DNA of 64,000 nucleotides, from assembly GCA_000469685.2 (NCBI GenBank), contig LS997566.1:4378804-4442803 (forward strand), given 5' to 3'. The stretch's first letter is position 1. Every line of letters begins with the position of its first letter. The DNA is from Haemonchus contortus. Taxonomy: Eukaryota > Nematoda > Chromadorea > Rhabditida > Trichostrongylidae. The translations under genes were made by a program, and so were the position numbers. The notes beneath the pieces are model-generated. The model made no database searches. It worked only from the letters and a program-made list of their open reading frames with translations, and was not told the origin of the DNA. Shown here in pieces: positions 10,853 through 21,318 of this stretch.

Positions 10853-11169
10853 TGGGATACTTGCACGTTCCAACACCAATACAACAACAAACTTTATTAA
10901 CAACACAAAAAAAAACACAAAGAAGACAATGAGCAAAGAAGGCGAGATTCGCGGAGTGGAAGTGAAAGAGACGACGACCACTGAGGTCGCAATGGGGAGG
11001 AAAACTTATGAGAACAAGCGGCCTACTTCGGACCGCACAGACAGTCGACTGAACTCTCGACTCACTGACATACACTCTTCATTGATAACTATTGATACGA
11101 CTTACGCGTTTTGCCCTGGCCGGCTAACTCGTTTGCTAGGGGGGCCTACTATATCATCTTTTCCGAACA
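10853..11169 (-). repeat. 5' LTR of gypsy element
   Basis: This 317-bp repeat pairs with 4148-4462. It would hold the promoter of the element. The AGGT target copy follows at 11170-11173. Confidence 0.93.
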
Positions 11170-11173
11170 AGGT

Positions 11174-11751
11174 CCGAAAGTTGGAAAGTCCAAGAAAAGT
11201 AATGTATTTTTTTTTGGATTCGGCTAAATGGTACTGAACTCATTCGACAGGAGAGCAATTTTGATTCACAAATTCTCAACGGAAGAATTTTACGTGATTC
11301 GCTTTGACTTTTTCTTCGGAACAATTTTTTGTGGTCAGTAACAAGAGCAGCAGGTGCTCCTAGGAAGACAAGAATAGTGCTGTGCACTTGTTAGACTTTT
11401 TTCTGACTATGAGCTTGTTGGATGTTCTCTCAAAATTTTGGCATTGAGTCTGATTTTCAGGAAAAAATAATCCTCACCGAAAAATATGATGATAAAAAAA
11501 TAGTAGCCTATCTTCTATCCCGACAACGCGATCCGTTTCTGAGGTTTCTGAGCAGCTCTTCTGAAGCAGCATGTCAATCACCTGTCTCTAGGTAGTCACG
11601 TTGGTTGCTAGTCAAATTCATTGGTGAGGAGAGGAAAGGCGATACTTCAGGCATACCCGGGGCATCGCTACGTCGAAAAGCGGTTTACAGTAGCGCTTAG
11701 AAGTCTTCGGCCAAACACATTTATGTTTTTTCATTCATAACTTTTTTCTCA
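11174..11751. repeat. beta block, unit A, left part
   Basis: This non-coding sequence is paralogous to 45982-46500, 53690-54060 and 55850-56250. It is interrupted by the large inverted-repeat element that starts at 11752. No gene is visible. Confidence 0.75.
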
Positions 11752-13749
11752 CAAGGAAGGTCTCTCAGGGCGTGGGACGGTTTTTGAAAATGGTTTTTTG
11801 CATGGTGTAGGGGCATGAGCCTTGAGTATATAGCTATGGTCCATTTTAAAAATGGCCTTCTTAATGCCAAAAGAGGAGTGAAAATGATTTTGCCAAAAAT
11901 CGCCATTTTAACCCACTAAGCGTCGTTCGTTTCAGTCATGGTGTCGACTGTCCGCACAATAGAAGGGGCCAGTGGAGGTGACATTGAAAATAACTTGAAC
12001 CGTAGACAAAAAAGGGACCCACATGTTGAAATGTGCGGGGAAGTTTCATATGGGCTCTCCACGGTTGGGCTGCTAGAGGCGACGGATGGTGTGGTGGATA
12101 GCGATGTGGACTTCGAGGACGGACGACTAGGATGTGTTGATGGTTCGCATTTCTAAGGCATTGCCGTTTTTGCATTTTGTGCTGCCACCTCCAGATTGGC
12201 TCCATATTGCACCAGGGCTAAAGCAAGTGCCTGACTGGTCATGGTCGTGACCAGGACCAGCCAGGCACATAACCTCTACAAGCCCTTAGAATTTGTTGTG
12301 TGGAGCACTATCAGTGGAGGAGCTTCCAGGCTTCTCGCTCCCAGGGATCCTCCTTTCCCCCTCCTCCCCCCCCCTCCTTCCAAACTTCCTCACGTAGTTT
12401 TTTCATCAATTTGGCTCACACCGAGAGTTCACTCAATTGGTAAAATATTTATAAATGTGTTATCATTTTGGTAGTCAGGAAACTCGATATCATATCATCA
12501 GGTCTTCGGACATTGTATGGATATTGCACAGTGAGTACAATTCTTTGAATGATTTGGACAGAAATGATTTGATTGTTATTTATTTCGACCGAATTCCTTC
12601 AAAACTGATGAGAGGCGCATCTTATTTCGATGACTTCGTCGTTCCTTATCCTAGCTTTGATTTCGCGCTGTTGATGGGTTTTTGTCCACTGTTCTGGTTA
12701 ATCATCTCCATTTCCTTCTTCCCGCGCGATCAGTATCTTCTGGAACCAACTCGACTTCAGCAATGCCCTTCTTGATCGCGTCCAGCCAGCCCTTCATAGC
12801 AGGACGCGTAGTTAGGGGACCGTAGGTTGGGAACGGGTATCGCTCAAACCCTTTATATAGTAATTGATCTAGTAATCTGGCGCTTAAATGGTTCTCAGGG
12901 GTGACAGCTTTTTATATCAAGCCTGATGCTCATGGATGTTTCAGCAAGAAGACGATTTGAAAGAGAGTCTGAGTCGTTTTCCCACAGGAGTCCGCGGTTG
13001 ACGGCCAGAGAAAGGTCAGAATCGAAAATCCTGCTGCCTTTGCATTGAAGGACGAGGTCGGAGACAGCTTCCATTGAATAAGAACCATATTATGGGGTGT
13101 GGCCCTCATTACAACACTTATATAGTGTGAAATTAAGAGACACCTTTATATTCCTGGGAGTGTGAAGCCTGGAAGCTCCTCCACTGGTAGTGCTCCACAC
13201 AACAAATTCTAACGACTTGTAGAGCTTATGCCTGGTTGGGTCCTGGTCACGACCTTGACTAGTCAGGCACTTGTTTTGGGCCTGGTGCAATATGGAGCCA
13301 ATCTGGAGGTGGCAGCATGAAATGCAAAAACGGCGAAGCCCGGGAATTCCGAACCATCAACCCATCCTGGTCGTCCTTCCTCGAAGTTCACATCGCTATC
13401 CACCACACCATCCGTCGCCTCTAGCAGCTCAACCGTGGAGAGCCTATATGAAACTTCCCCGCACATTTCAACATGTGGGTCCCTTTTTTGACTACCGTCC
13501 ACGTTATTTTCAATGCGCAGTCCACAGGCGCCTTCTACTGTGCGGACAGTCGACGCCATGAAGAAACGAACGACGCTTAGTGGAATAAAACGGCAATTTC
13601 TGGCAAAATCATTTTCACTCCTTTTTTGGCATTCAGAAGGCCATTTAGCGGAAATGGACCATTGCTATAGTATAGTCAGTGCTCATGCTCCTACACCATG
13701 CAAAAAACCATTTTCAAAAAGCGTCCCACGCCCTGAAAGACCTTCCTTG
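11752..13749. mobile_element. 2.0-kb element with about 600-bp terminal inverted repeats
   Basis: The left arm (11752-12354) and the right arm (about 13150-13749) are inverted copies, roughly 85-90% alike by eye, starting CAAGGAAGGTCT and ending AGACCTTCCTTG. The uninterrupted sequence in paralogues (near 46505, and inverted near 36590) shows the insertion and a 3-bp T(C/T)A target duplication. No transposase is visible. The 800-bp centre includes an RTE LINE relic. A third arm copy lies at 34087-34425. A 3-bp target would fit Harbinger or CACTA-type elements, but the ends match neither well. Confidence 0.88.
12655..12805 (-). pseudogene. RTE-type LINE tail inside the foldback element
   Basis: Minus-strand translation gives a peptide of the type GWLDAIKKGIAEVELVPEDT, which parallels the C-terminal region of RTE reverse transcriptases seen intact at 28310-28440 and 31900-31970. 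It is short and broken. Confidence 0.6.
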
Positions 13750-13752
13750 TTA

Positions 13753-14648
13753 GTGGAGCGAATCGCGCAGAATTTCGATATGCTTAACCCAATCATACTT
13801 CACATTATCCAACACTATTCGACTGCAAAGCGGCAATATCCACATAACTAAGAGCAAGGTGTCTGTTGCGGTACCAGACTTGGCTAAAAGCAAAATTAGT
13901 GACTTCTGCAGTTGTTCGCACTTTATGTAAGCTTTTCTCCTGTTATGTGTTTGGCAGTAGCGCTTTCAGATTCCAGGAAAAAGGCAAAGAAACCCTGGAA
14001 GGGTCAGTGTCCATCTTTTCACTTGACTTTGAGTTCAAGCTCTTTGGGATATTTGGAACGTGATCAGATTGTAGGTTAATATTGGTAAATATTCACAACA
14101 CATTCACGCTACTCATATTGAAGTTTTCCATGATTACATCCAGAACGAAAGGAGTTACGACTGAAAAGTGCGGCTGAAGGAACATTTGGCCGAAGACTTT
14201 TGAGCGCTACTGTAAATTGGGCGAATTGTGAGCTCAAAATCGGTCTCGACACCTACATACTCCTGTTCAATGCTTACAATTGAGGGCGACTAACCTAAGA
14301 ATTCATTTGTGGTGTAGTGAAAAGTACCCACCCAATACAACCTAACCTTCCATTTCTTCATGACCGGCAAATGGCCAGTCTGGGAGGATCATTGCACTAG
14401 CTTGTATCTCAATAGGTACATGAAACTACCGTAAACCCTGCTTCCGTAAATGAACATGAGCCTTCTTGCGAAGTGAGTCGATGGTGACCATGATGAACTC
14501 TTTTCATCTCAACTACTTGGTTGTATTGAGCTCTGCTCCATCAAAAACTCCAGGAAAAGCTGAAGTTTAAGTGGTTTTATGGCACCAGATAGGCGTATGC
14601 ATAGTTTTCATGAAAATGCATGTCCCTAGACGCTAACTCTGAAGTTGA
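13753..14648. repeat. beta block, unit A, right part
   Basis: This is paralogous to 46505-47430 and, inverted, to 35431-35557 plus 36335-36600. It is non-coding, with many small indels between copies. Confidence 0.75.
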
Positions 14649-14649
14649 T

Positions 14650-14865
14650 CCTCCCATAAATCGAAAGAGGGTAGGTAGGTAGGACGATGACAAATGACTA
14701 CCACAACTTAACGCAAGGTGTCGAGTTCAAATCCCGACCGCCACTCGCCTAGGCAAAGCAAGTACTTCTTATCTCGCTTAAGTGGGTCAAGGCTTCAGAA
14801 CTGTACGTCGGTTGAACTACTCAAGTCATTTCATGGGCAACACACGCGTCGAAATGCCGTTTATG
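14650..14865 (+). mobile_element. tRNA-derived SINE, old copy (unit A)
   Basis: A B-box-like GAGTTCAAATCCCGACC is followed by TCGCCTAGGCAAAGCAAG and, near the end, CAAGTCATTTCATGGGC. This is the order I recall for a tRNA-derived SINE in strongylid nematodes. Equivalent copies sit at the same place in the other beta blocks (47435, 54525, 56935), so it inserted before the block was duplicated. Confidence 0.65.
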
Positions 14866-14979
14866 CACCTGATCAGAAGTCGGATTCATACGACAAACTG
14901 GGAATGGTAATGCTAACCGGCGAACTACCCCACCTCTGCCGATGAGCATCGAACACATAGCATGCTAATGGTAAAATTC

Positions 14980-17900
14980 GATTACTTTTTAGTTCTAAAG
15001 AAATTTGGCAAGACTTGAAAATAGACCACAACCTTGAGACATTAGCTGTTTGTCGGTTAAAGCTGCGGAATGCCGCGATACACAAGCATATCATGAAAAG
15101 TGTGATTCTCTCAAATAATCTTTCCGGGTCTTTGGCATCCGGAAAATTTTTTGGTAAGTCACACACATGCCAAACGTTTGCTTTTCAGGAAATCACAACT
15201 TCGGTGAATTGATAGGACAGTTCCCGAAGGACAGTACGCCTAAATAGAGGAGTTCAGGTTTCCATCTAAACCTGATTATTGCTCCCCTGGAGTTCATACG
15301 GAATCAAAAAGTAGGATTCGAATGCAAAGGATATATATAGATATAGATATGGATATAGTGTGCGACAGCAAATGGATGTTCATATAGCAGTTCCTATCAA
15401 CATGAATTTTGGTAGGATCAACAACCGAAGGATGGAGTGTAACATTATCGTTTAGATTGGAAAATACTGAAAGGTTCGAAAATAGACCTTTTTCAAAAGA
15501 GAAGGCATGTTATGGTAGAATGAGGAAGGATGGAAAACAAGAGATGTGTGATAGTTGGCAGTTGTGCCAAGCCTACTGAAGTTTCTTTTCATTTAAAGTT
15601 GACTGTCAACTGACAAAGGACGATCACCGATTGGGCAACCTAGCACCCAACTAGTACATTCAACTGAGCATAGTGTTCTAGAAGTGAGAAATTCCGGCTT
15701 CTGGTCAACAATCTTCAAATGATCTTTCTACTTACTGACGAGGACGACACGAACAACTCTTCCGAACAGAGGCATTAACGAAATTGACTTCAGAAAGATC
15801 CTCCTTTCGAATCTCGAGGCAGTGCCTCTCTAAATATGCCCAATATCCTCTTCATCATGCGAAATATTGGAGTAGAGAACCCTCAAGACCCTCCATCCCT
15901 TCCCGAACACCCGAATCTGATTGGTCGACTGTCTGGGCTCTACTATTCAATCACTTCGGCTAAACTTACCTGTATTGTGACTGGTTGGCAAAGGTAAGTG
16001 ACATGACATAACTTACCGTCAAATGATGTCATATGACTAACGTAAAGAGGACGAAGGTTGATAATCACATGAAGCATGAGGATCACATGGGACCGTTATG
16101 GGATGCTATCAGATCAGATAACAAGTTTGCGCCAGATATGCACTCACGACCTCAACGCTACCCCTCCACTCTCATGAACTGAGAGACGTTCGCCCCCGTA
16201 TGGTAGTCTCATTTACAGTTTCCATTTATCACGTGCCACGTCTACCTTGTGCCAAAGCCTTGGTCTTCCCCGATTCTCCTCGCGCACATTACCGTAACCC
16301 TATAGCCACTGTGACTGCCGTTGAAATCCGTGACGGGAGCATATTCTCATTCCTACAACGCAAGTCGCAGCTATCAGATCCTTCACTTGCCCATAATCGA
16401 CAAAAGATCTCTGATTTTTTTTTTCCTCACATTGATCCAAATCAGCTCTACTGGTTAATCAAGTAGTGGGTATTTCTCGAGAAAAAGTTCTTTCCAATCC
16501 CATCAAATCTTTTTCCTGATTGATACTTTGTCATTTAGTACTTCACACTGACATTAGGTTAGTCTCAGCTTCTGGCTGTACATAGAAGTCACAAATGTGA
16601 ACGTTTCCTGTTGGAAAGAAGACAAAATGACGAAACGTGATAATCAATGACGTCGCTTTTAAAGGTCTTTTTCTCCAAATCCACATTTTCTCAGTTTCTA
16701 AACGATTATTTCTACGAACAAAAATTAGCAGAAAGTACTGCTCGTGTTGAGAACGAATCTGCAAAAACAGGAACTTCATTGATTGACTGACCGAGGGGTT
16801 TGCGAGATTTCCTTCAGTGCTTATGTTTTTTAAAAGCCCCGAAATAATGCTTATATATTATGGCTATAATAGTGGTGAGGAAGCGAGGAAAATACTGTAA
16901 GAGCAGGCAGAGCCAGAGCAGAGTGCCCATACTAAATTTTCTTTCCTTTAACATTCACCAAAAAGCTGGCGAACTACCGTAATCTTTCTGCAGAAGAGAA
17001 ACCAAAAGCAAATGGGTTTCTGGAAACCAATGACCTTGTAAAGGATCAGATGACGTTCTCCGTGTTGAACGAAAATGAGCTATTGCAAAAATGATTGCCT
17101 ATGATTTTCAGAAAAAACAAGCCCTCTGAACCTAATTTTATATTCTGCTTGGTCATTCACTAATATTAGCATAGCATAAGTGAACTTTTGGGCTTGAGTT
17201 ATATTCCTGTGATAGGAAAGCAGCTCGTCATATTTGATTTATTATAGGGAAGCCATCAGAAGAAATCGATGCAGAAAATTAATCGTAATGAGTATAGTTC
17301 ACTATCGTAATTATCAATTATTGTGCATTTGGTTTTTTTTTGTTGACTGAGCAGAGTCAGTGAACTTGGTTGCCTTCCCAACACGTACATACATAAACCT
17401 ATTTATTATCACCACCGTTATTTGGGAGTGCAATCTCGAATAGTTAGCCTTTCCAACCGGAGAATACTGAAAGAATTACGGTTCGGTCACTTATCGAAAA
17501 AATACATCAAAAATGATGTTTATTGGGGTTTCCCTTATTGATATTCGCAGGTTTCTTCTTAGTCCCACTGTAAACACAGCCAAGTGTAGTCTAGCAGTTT
17601 TGATTTCTACTGAAAGGCAGTCGAATCTGAACCTCTCGAGATTCCTAGAAGGGAAGGTTTTTGTTACAATTTCATTTCCATTACCAGAAAGCTCTAGCAG
17701 GCTCGCCTAGTTCATTCGACTTCTCCTCATAAGAATCGCCTACGGAATGTCTTATGTTTGAGCCTTGTCCTGTACTTGAGCCTTTTTTCATTTTCGCCCT
17801 CATTCTTTTCTATTGTACTACCTCTTTTCAGAGTTCAAATGAAATGTTGATTTTTGCAAAAATTCTTGAGTTGAAAATTCTTAAAAATCAATTGTTGATC

Positions 17901-18998
17901 GGAAATGAATTCTTTTCAATTAGAAGCTATGCTGAGGTCAAAGAAAGAGAGAGTTGGAGCTAGTCGGGAAGTATTTGTGTCTCTCCGGCTGGTTACTGTC
18001 TCACCAATCAGCCGAACGGCACAGGGGTGGAACTCGGGTAATTCAGTTTGGTGGAACTTGGTTGACTTCTACTCTCGCCTTCTTGTATTTCGGCCTTATT
18101 TTCTACAGTATAGAATGAACCATTCAGCTTCTTGTACTCTGAATCAAGGGGTAGTTCAGCTCTTTTTCTCCTTTCTGCACAACCACATCTTAAAGGTTGG
18201 TAGAAGAATTTAGGTTGATTGCTATCCTCAACATAAAGGAGTTCCTACATTTTGGCTTCTTATTCTCAGATCTCCAAGGAGGATCTTTCTACAGCCCGAC
18301 TAAAACTATTGGGAGCTTTGACAAACAGTAATCCAATGATGAAAAGAGTTATATGGTAATTCTTAGACTACTCCCTACTAGTTGCTGTAGAAAATTCCGA
18401 GATTTTTTGAAGTTCTATAACGAGTCTGATTAAAAGATATCTACGAATTCAATTGCATTCCCTTTGGTAGGCTCATTCGCTCGTTGCTGAGCACGCTCAA
18501 GAGATCACTCTTCAGAAGTAGTGCCTCGGATCAGTCGAGCTGAAAGTTGCTTGGAATATCAATAGGATCTTGGGCACGTAGTCTACGGGATTGCGTTGAA
18601 TGTGTAGTCTACGATTCAAAAACGCCGCTTTTCTCTTTCGAAGATGATAGAGAATCTGACCGCAGATAACTTTCGATATTGATACTTTTCACCGCAACGC
18701 TTGGTGAAATTCCTGAAAGACCACCAGATATTAAGCAAAACACTTCCCGCTGATCTGAACGACGTTCGTGTGAAGTATTTATGAGTTTGGCAAGGTCTAG
18801 AAGCATTCCCTACGTGAAGAGAGAAGATACAGTCATGTTTCCCTCAGGTTCCAAATTTGTCGAGCCCTCAGAGCAGGGACGAAGAGAAGTGGAAGCTGTA
18901 TGTTATAAAAGAAGTGTAGAAGCGGAAGCACTCGGGGCTGTTGCCTACCATAACCAGAGTAAGGAGGCATCTCCTAGTAGCTTGGTCGCCGGCTAGTA
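14980..18998. repeat. gamma block, unit A, first part
   Basis: This is paralogous to about 57400-62220 in unit D, with many indels. It holds a short AT-rich microsatellite of GATATA type at 15330-15358. No confident gene is seen. One segment (16218-16466) stays open in the same frame as part of its paralogue and is listed separately. Confidence 0.75.
16218..16466 (+). other. open segment partly conserved in the paralogue
   Basis: About 45 codons (RAHYRNPIA...HNRQK) are open here and at 59290-59430. Changes are about equally synonymous and replacement, more synonymous than neutral drift would give. A 1-bp deletion in unit D breaks the frame upstream. I do not recognise the peptide. It could be an exon relic or chance. 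Confidence 0.25.
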
Positions 18999-20263
18999 CA
19001 GGGTGTCCCAAAATTATTTGTTCCAAAGTTCAGTAATTTTCAAGGTAGATATAATCTATCAAATTCACATTGCCTGCTATTAATTAGTTGCATGAGAAGG
19101 TTTCCTTGCAGTATGCATGGTTACTGATGTGGAACTCCCATTATCTTTCAGATGGAGAAGGCCCATTCAATGCCACTTGCAATCATTGACGCGCGAGAAG
19201 TGGAAGGGCGTCATGAAATTCTTTGGGATTTTTCTAATAACGTATAGGAGGCTATTAAACGATATAGAAAAGAAGATTGAATCAGAGACAAACCAGGAAA
19301 GATAGAAAGGTAGAATGTTCCTAAAGATAGGACTATCAAAATGGTCCGTCTGCCAATCGGTCGGGATCCTGGGTGAGCCATCAAAAGGAAGTCAACGGGC
19401 ACGACTTAGGGAGTTATCGCGATGGAAGAATGTCATGCAGGAGCTTCACTGCCGTTCCTATCGTTTGCTCCAATCCCGATCTCAACAGACTCTGCAGGGC
19501 CACAAAATGCAGAAAGTCGCAGACCCACTTGAGTGATGACACGCAACCCTTCGTCGTTTTCTCAGGCCAAAAAATTTTTCACGATAAAACCATCCCTCAA
19601 CACCAAAACGTTCGCGTTCCGGAAAGAAACATCTAGCATGTAATATCTCACAGAAAGGTTGCTATCAGAACAGTAAAATGATGTTTTTCGAGGAAATCAG
19701 TGGCAAGGGTAAGTCGCTCGTGGTTTCTTCGGTGCAGGCGTGAAAATTGACCAAGACCAGTACTCGAACAGCGTACTGATGGAAGTACTGAAGCGCTGAT
19801 CAGGCCACGTTTTCTGAAACTTCTCGTAGTCCATCCAGCAGGACGCTACTCCAGCCCACAGAGCCAGGCTTGCCCGCGAGTGGTGCCGACGACAGCTACC
19901 CGACTTCATTGGTGAAGAGGAATGGTCATCCTATTTTCCAGAACTTGACTCATTTGAATCCCACGAATGGTCCCTGTTTAGAAGAGGACCTTTCGAGTTC
20001 GCAGTCCCAGTTTGGAGTCCTAGAATGCAAAAGCTGGAGGACGGCAGGGAAAAAATAGAGAAGGATACCTGCGTGCCACATGCGATCAGGTCGAAAGCAA
20101 ACTTTGACTTCTCTTCGCGCTCACGAGGATATTTTTAAAGGCGACTGTAGCATGTTGTAGCACACAGTGTTAGCCAGCGTGAATAGAAATTCCATCGTCT
20201 TTCACAGCTGAGAAGTTTCAATATATTGCTATAAATCGGCGCCAATAATTTTGGGACACCCTG
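18999..20263 (+). mobile_element. mariner-type transposon, decayed
   Basis: The ends are inverted repeats of about 22 bp, CAGGGTGTCCCAAAATTATT at the left and its complement at the right, flanked by TA. The paralogous site in unit D (near 62225) lacks the 1.26-kb insert. The interior keeps broken mariner transposase pieces on the plus strand: an FSGQKIFH block near 19560, and RQLPDFIGEEEW followed by an SPDLNPLD-type remnant at about 19885-20030. Stops and frameshifts make it inactive. Confidence 0.85.
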
Positions 20264-20265
20264 TA

Positions 20266-21195
20266 CGTCTACGATAAATAAGGCCGGCAGCATTCACCAT
20301 AATACTAGAAAAATTCAAGAGTTGAAGGCTCTGGTCTGAACAGTTCTTTCTTATCTAACCCCGTTGGTGAAGAGAATGAACCACCCTTTCAGTGTTGTGC
20401 ATACATAATTCTTGGAATCGACATCTGATTTTTCTTAGGTTTATAGCCAGTGACCTTTTCAGAAAGAGGTATCGAAGATTTACATAGCGTACAATATATT
20501 ATAGATAATGATGGCTCGTAAAAATTTAAATATATTCACAGAGAAACCAGATAGAACAAATTCAAATCTTTCAGAGCAATCTGAAAAACGATTTATCAAC
20601 TACAGGCTATTCCTAAAATACAGCTACTCGAGCATGATAAATTAAGCAGGTAATCAGTGCCTTTTCCAGTATTGATTTTATATCTCCAGTGCCTGTAGAG
20701 AAAAGTTCCGTTGGGTAACGCTTGTCACGCCGACCTGCTTTTAACATACTTAATAGATCATGCATTCATTGAAATTTCATTACGACTGTGTACGGAACTG
20801 AAGTGGGCGGCGCATCCATAGACGGTTTACCAAAGTTACATAGATGTTCCTGTCATCACAGCATAATGTGGATTTGATCGCTCCTCCCCTTGACGATCAT
20901 TATAAATAAGGCGCTCAGGATCTTATATGAAACTATCTACAAGCCACTTCGCGGTCTCACGTTAAACGGTGAGTTCTCAGAGTTCCATCATACTGCGTCC
21001 GACGGGGGCTTATAGACAAGCTTAGGTCTGCAAAATCTCCTTACGTGACAGGTGAACAGGCACTGCCTAGCAATGCAAACTCAGGCCAGTTCTCGAATTT
21101 ATTATATATCTCATGGCAGCATTTCGTTTACCATATGCCAATATTGTGAGCTCGTTAGAATCATTGCAGGATTTTCAAGAGTGACAGGTTTCAGG
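20266..21195. repeat. gamma block, unit A, upstream of the peptide gene
   Basis: This is paralogous to 62228-63655, apart from an extra 435-bp insert in unit D. Stretches near 20880-20900 (GCTCCTCCCCTTGACGATC) are identical in both copies and lie 300-370 bp upstream of the peptide ORF, so they are candidate promoter DNA. No other gene is seen. Confidence 0.6.
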
Positions 21196-21201
21196 TTTCA
21201 G
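21196..21201 (+). promoter_or_regulatory. splice acceptor TTTCAG before the peptide start
   Basis: TTTCAG lies 3 bases before the ATG at 21205, and an equivalent CTTCAG lies before the ATG at 63668. In nematodes this spacing suits either spliced-leader addition or a cis intron. Confidence 0.55.
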
Positions 21202-21204
21202 GTC

Positions 21205-21318
21205 ATGTCCAGCTCTCTTTCACTTGTCATCTTTCTGTGCTGTCTAACAGCAATCGTACTTCCTTCACGACGCTGCGGTGTTGTGCTTGTTCACAAACTT
21301 GGAAAAATGTGCAAGTAA
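21205..21318 (+). CDS. secreted insulin-like peptide, B-chain exon (unit A)
   Basis: The 37-residue frame starts with a hydrophobic signal peptide (MSSSLSLVIFLCCLTAIVLP) and ends RRCGVVLVHKLGKMCK. The spacing C-G-x2-L-V-x2-L-x3-C is that of insulin B chains. Against the paralogue at 63668 I count eight synonymous and three replacement changes, and the 14 residues from the first B-chain Cys are identical. The frame meets TAA at 21316, but CAA|GTAAGT is also a strong splice donor, so the coding exon probably ends at 21314 and an A-chain exon would follow. I could not find a CCx3C A chain downstream. Alternatively it is a short secreted peptide with one disulfide. Confidence 0.5.
   Translation: MSSSLSLVIFLCCLTAIVLPSRRCGVVLVHKLGKMCK

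Larger units (their letters stand above)
4148..11169 (-). mobile_element. Ty3/gypsy LTR retrotransposon, complete
   Basis: This is a complete 7.0-kb element with two LTRs, one long gag-pol reading frame, a candidate primer-binding site and a polypurine tract. It lies on the minus strand, so its 5' LTR is at 10853-11169. A 4-bp target duplication AGGT flanks it (4144-4147 and 11170-11173). The paralogous segment holds the single AGGT empty site at 45978-45981. The LTRs differ by about four substitutions and one 2-bp indel in 317 bp, so the insertion is young and postdates the beta-block duplication. Confidence 0.95.
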
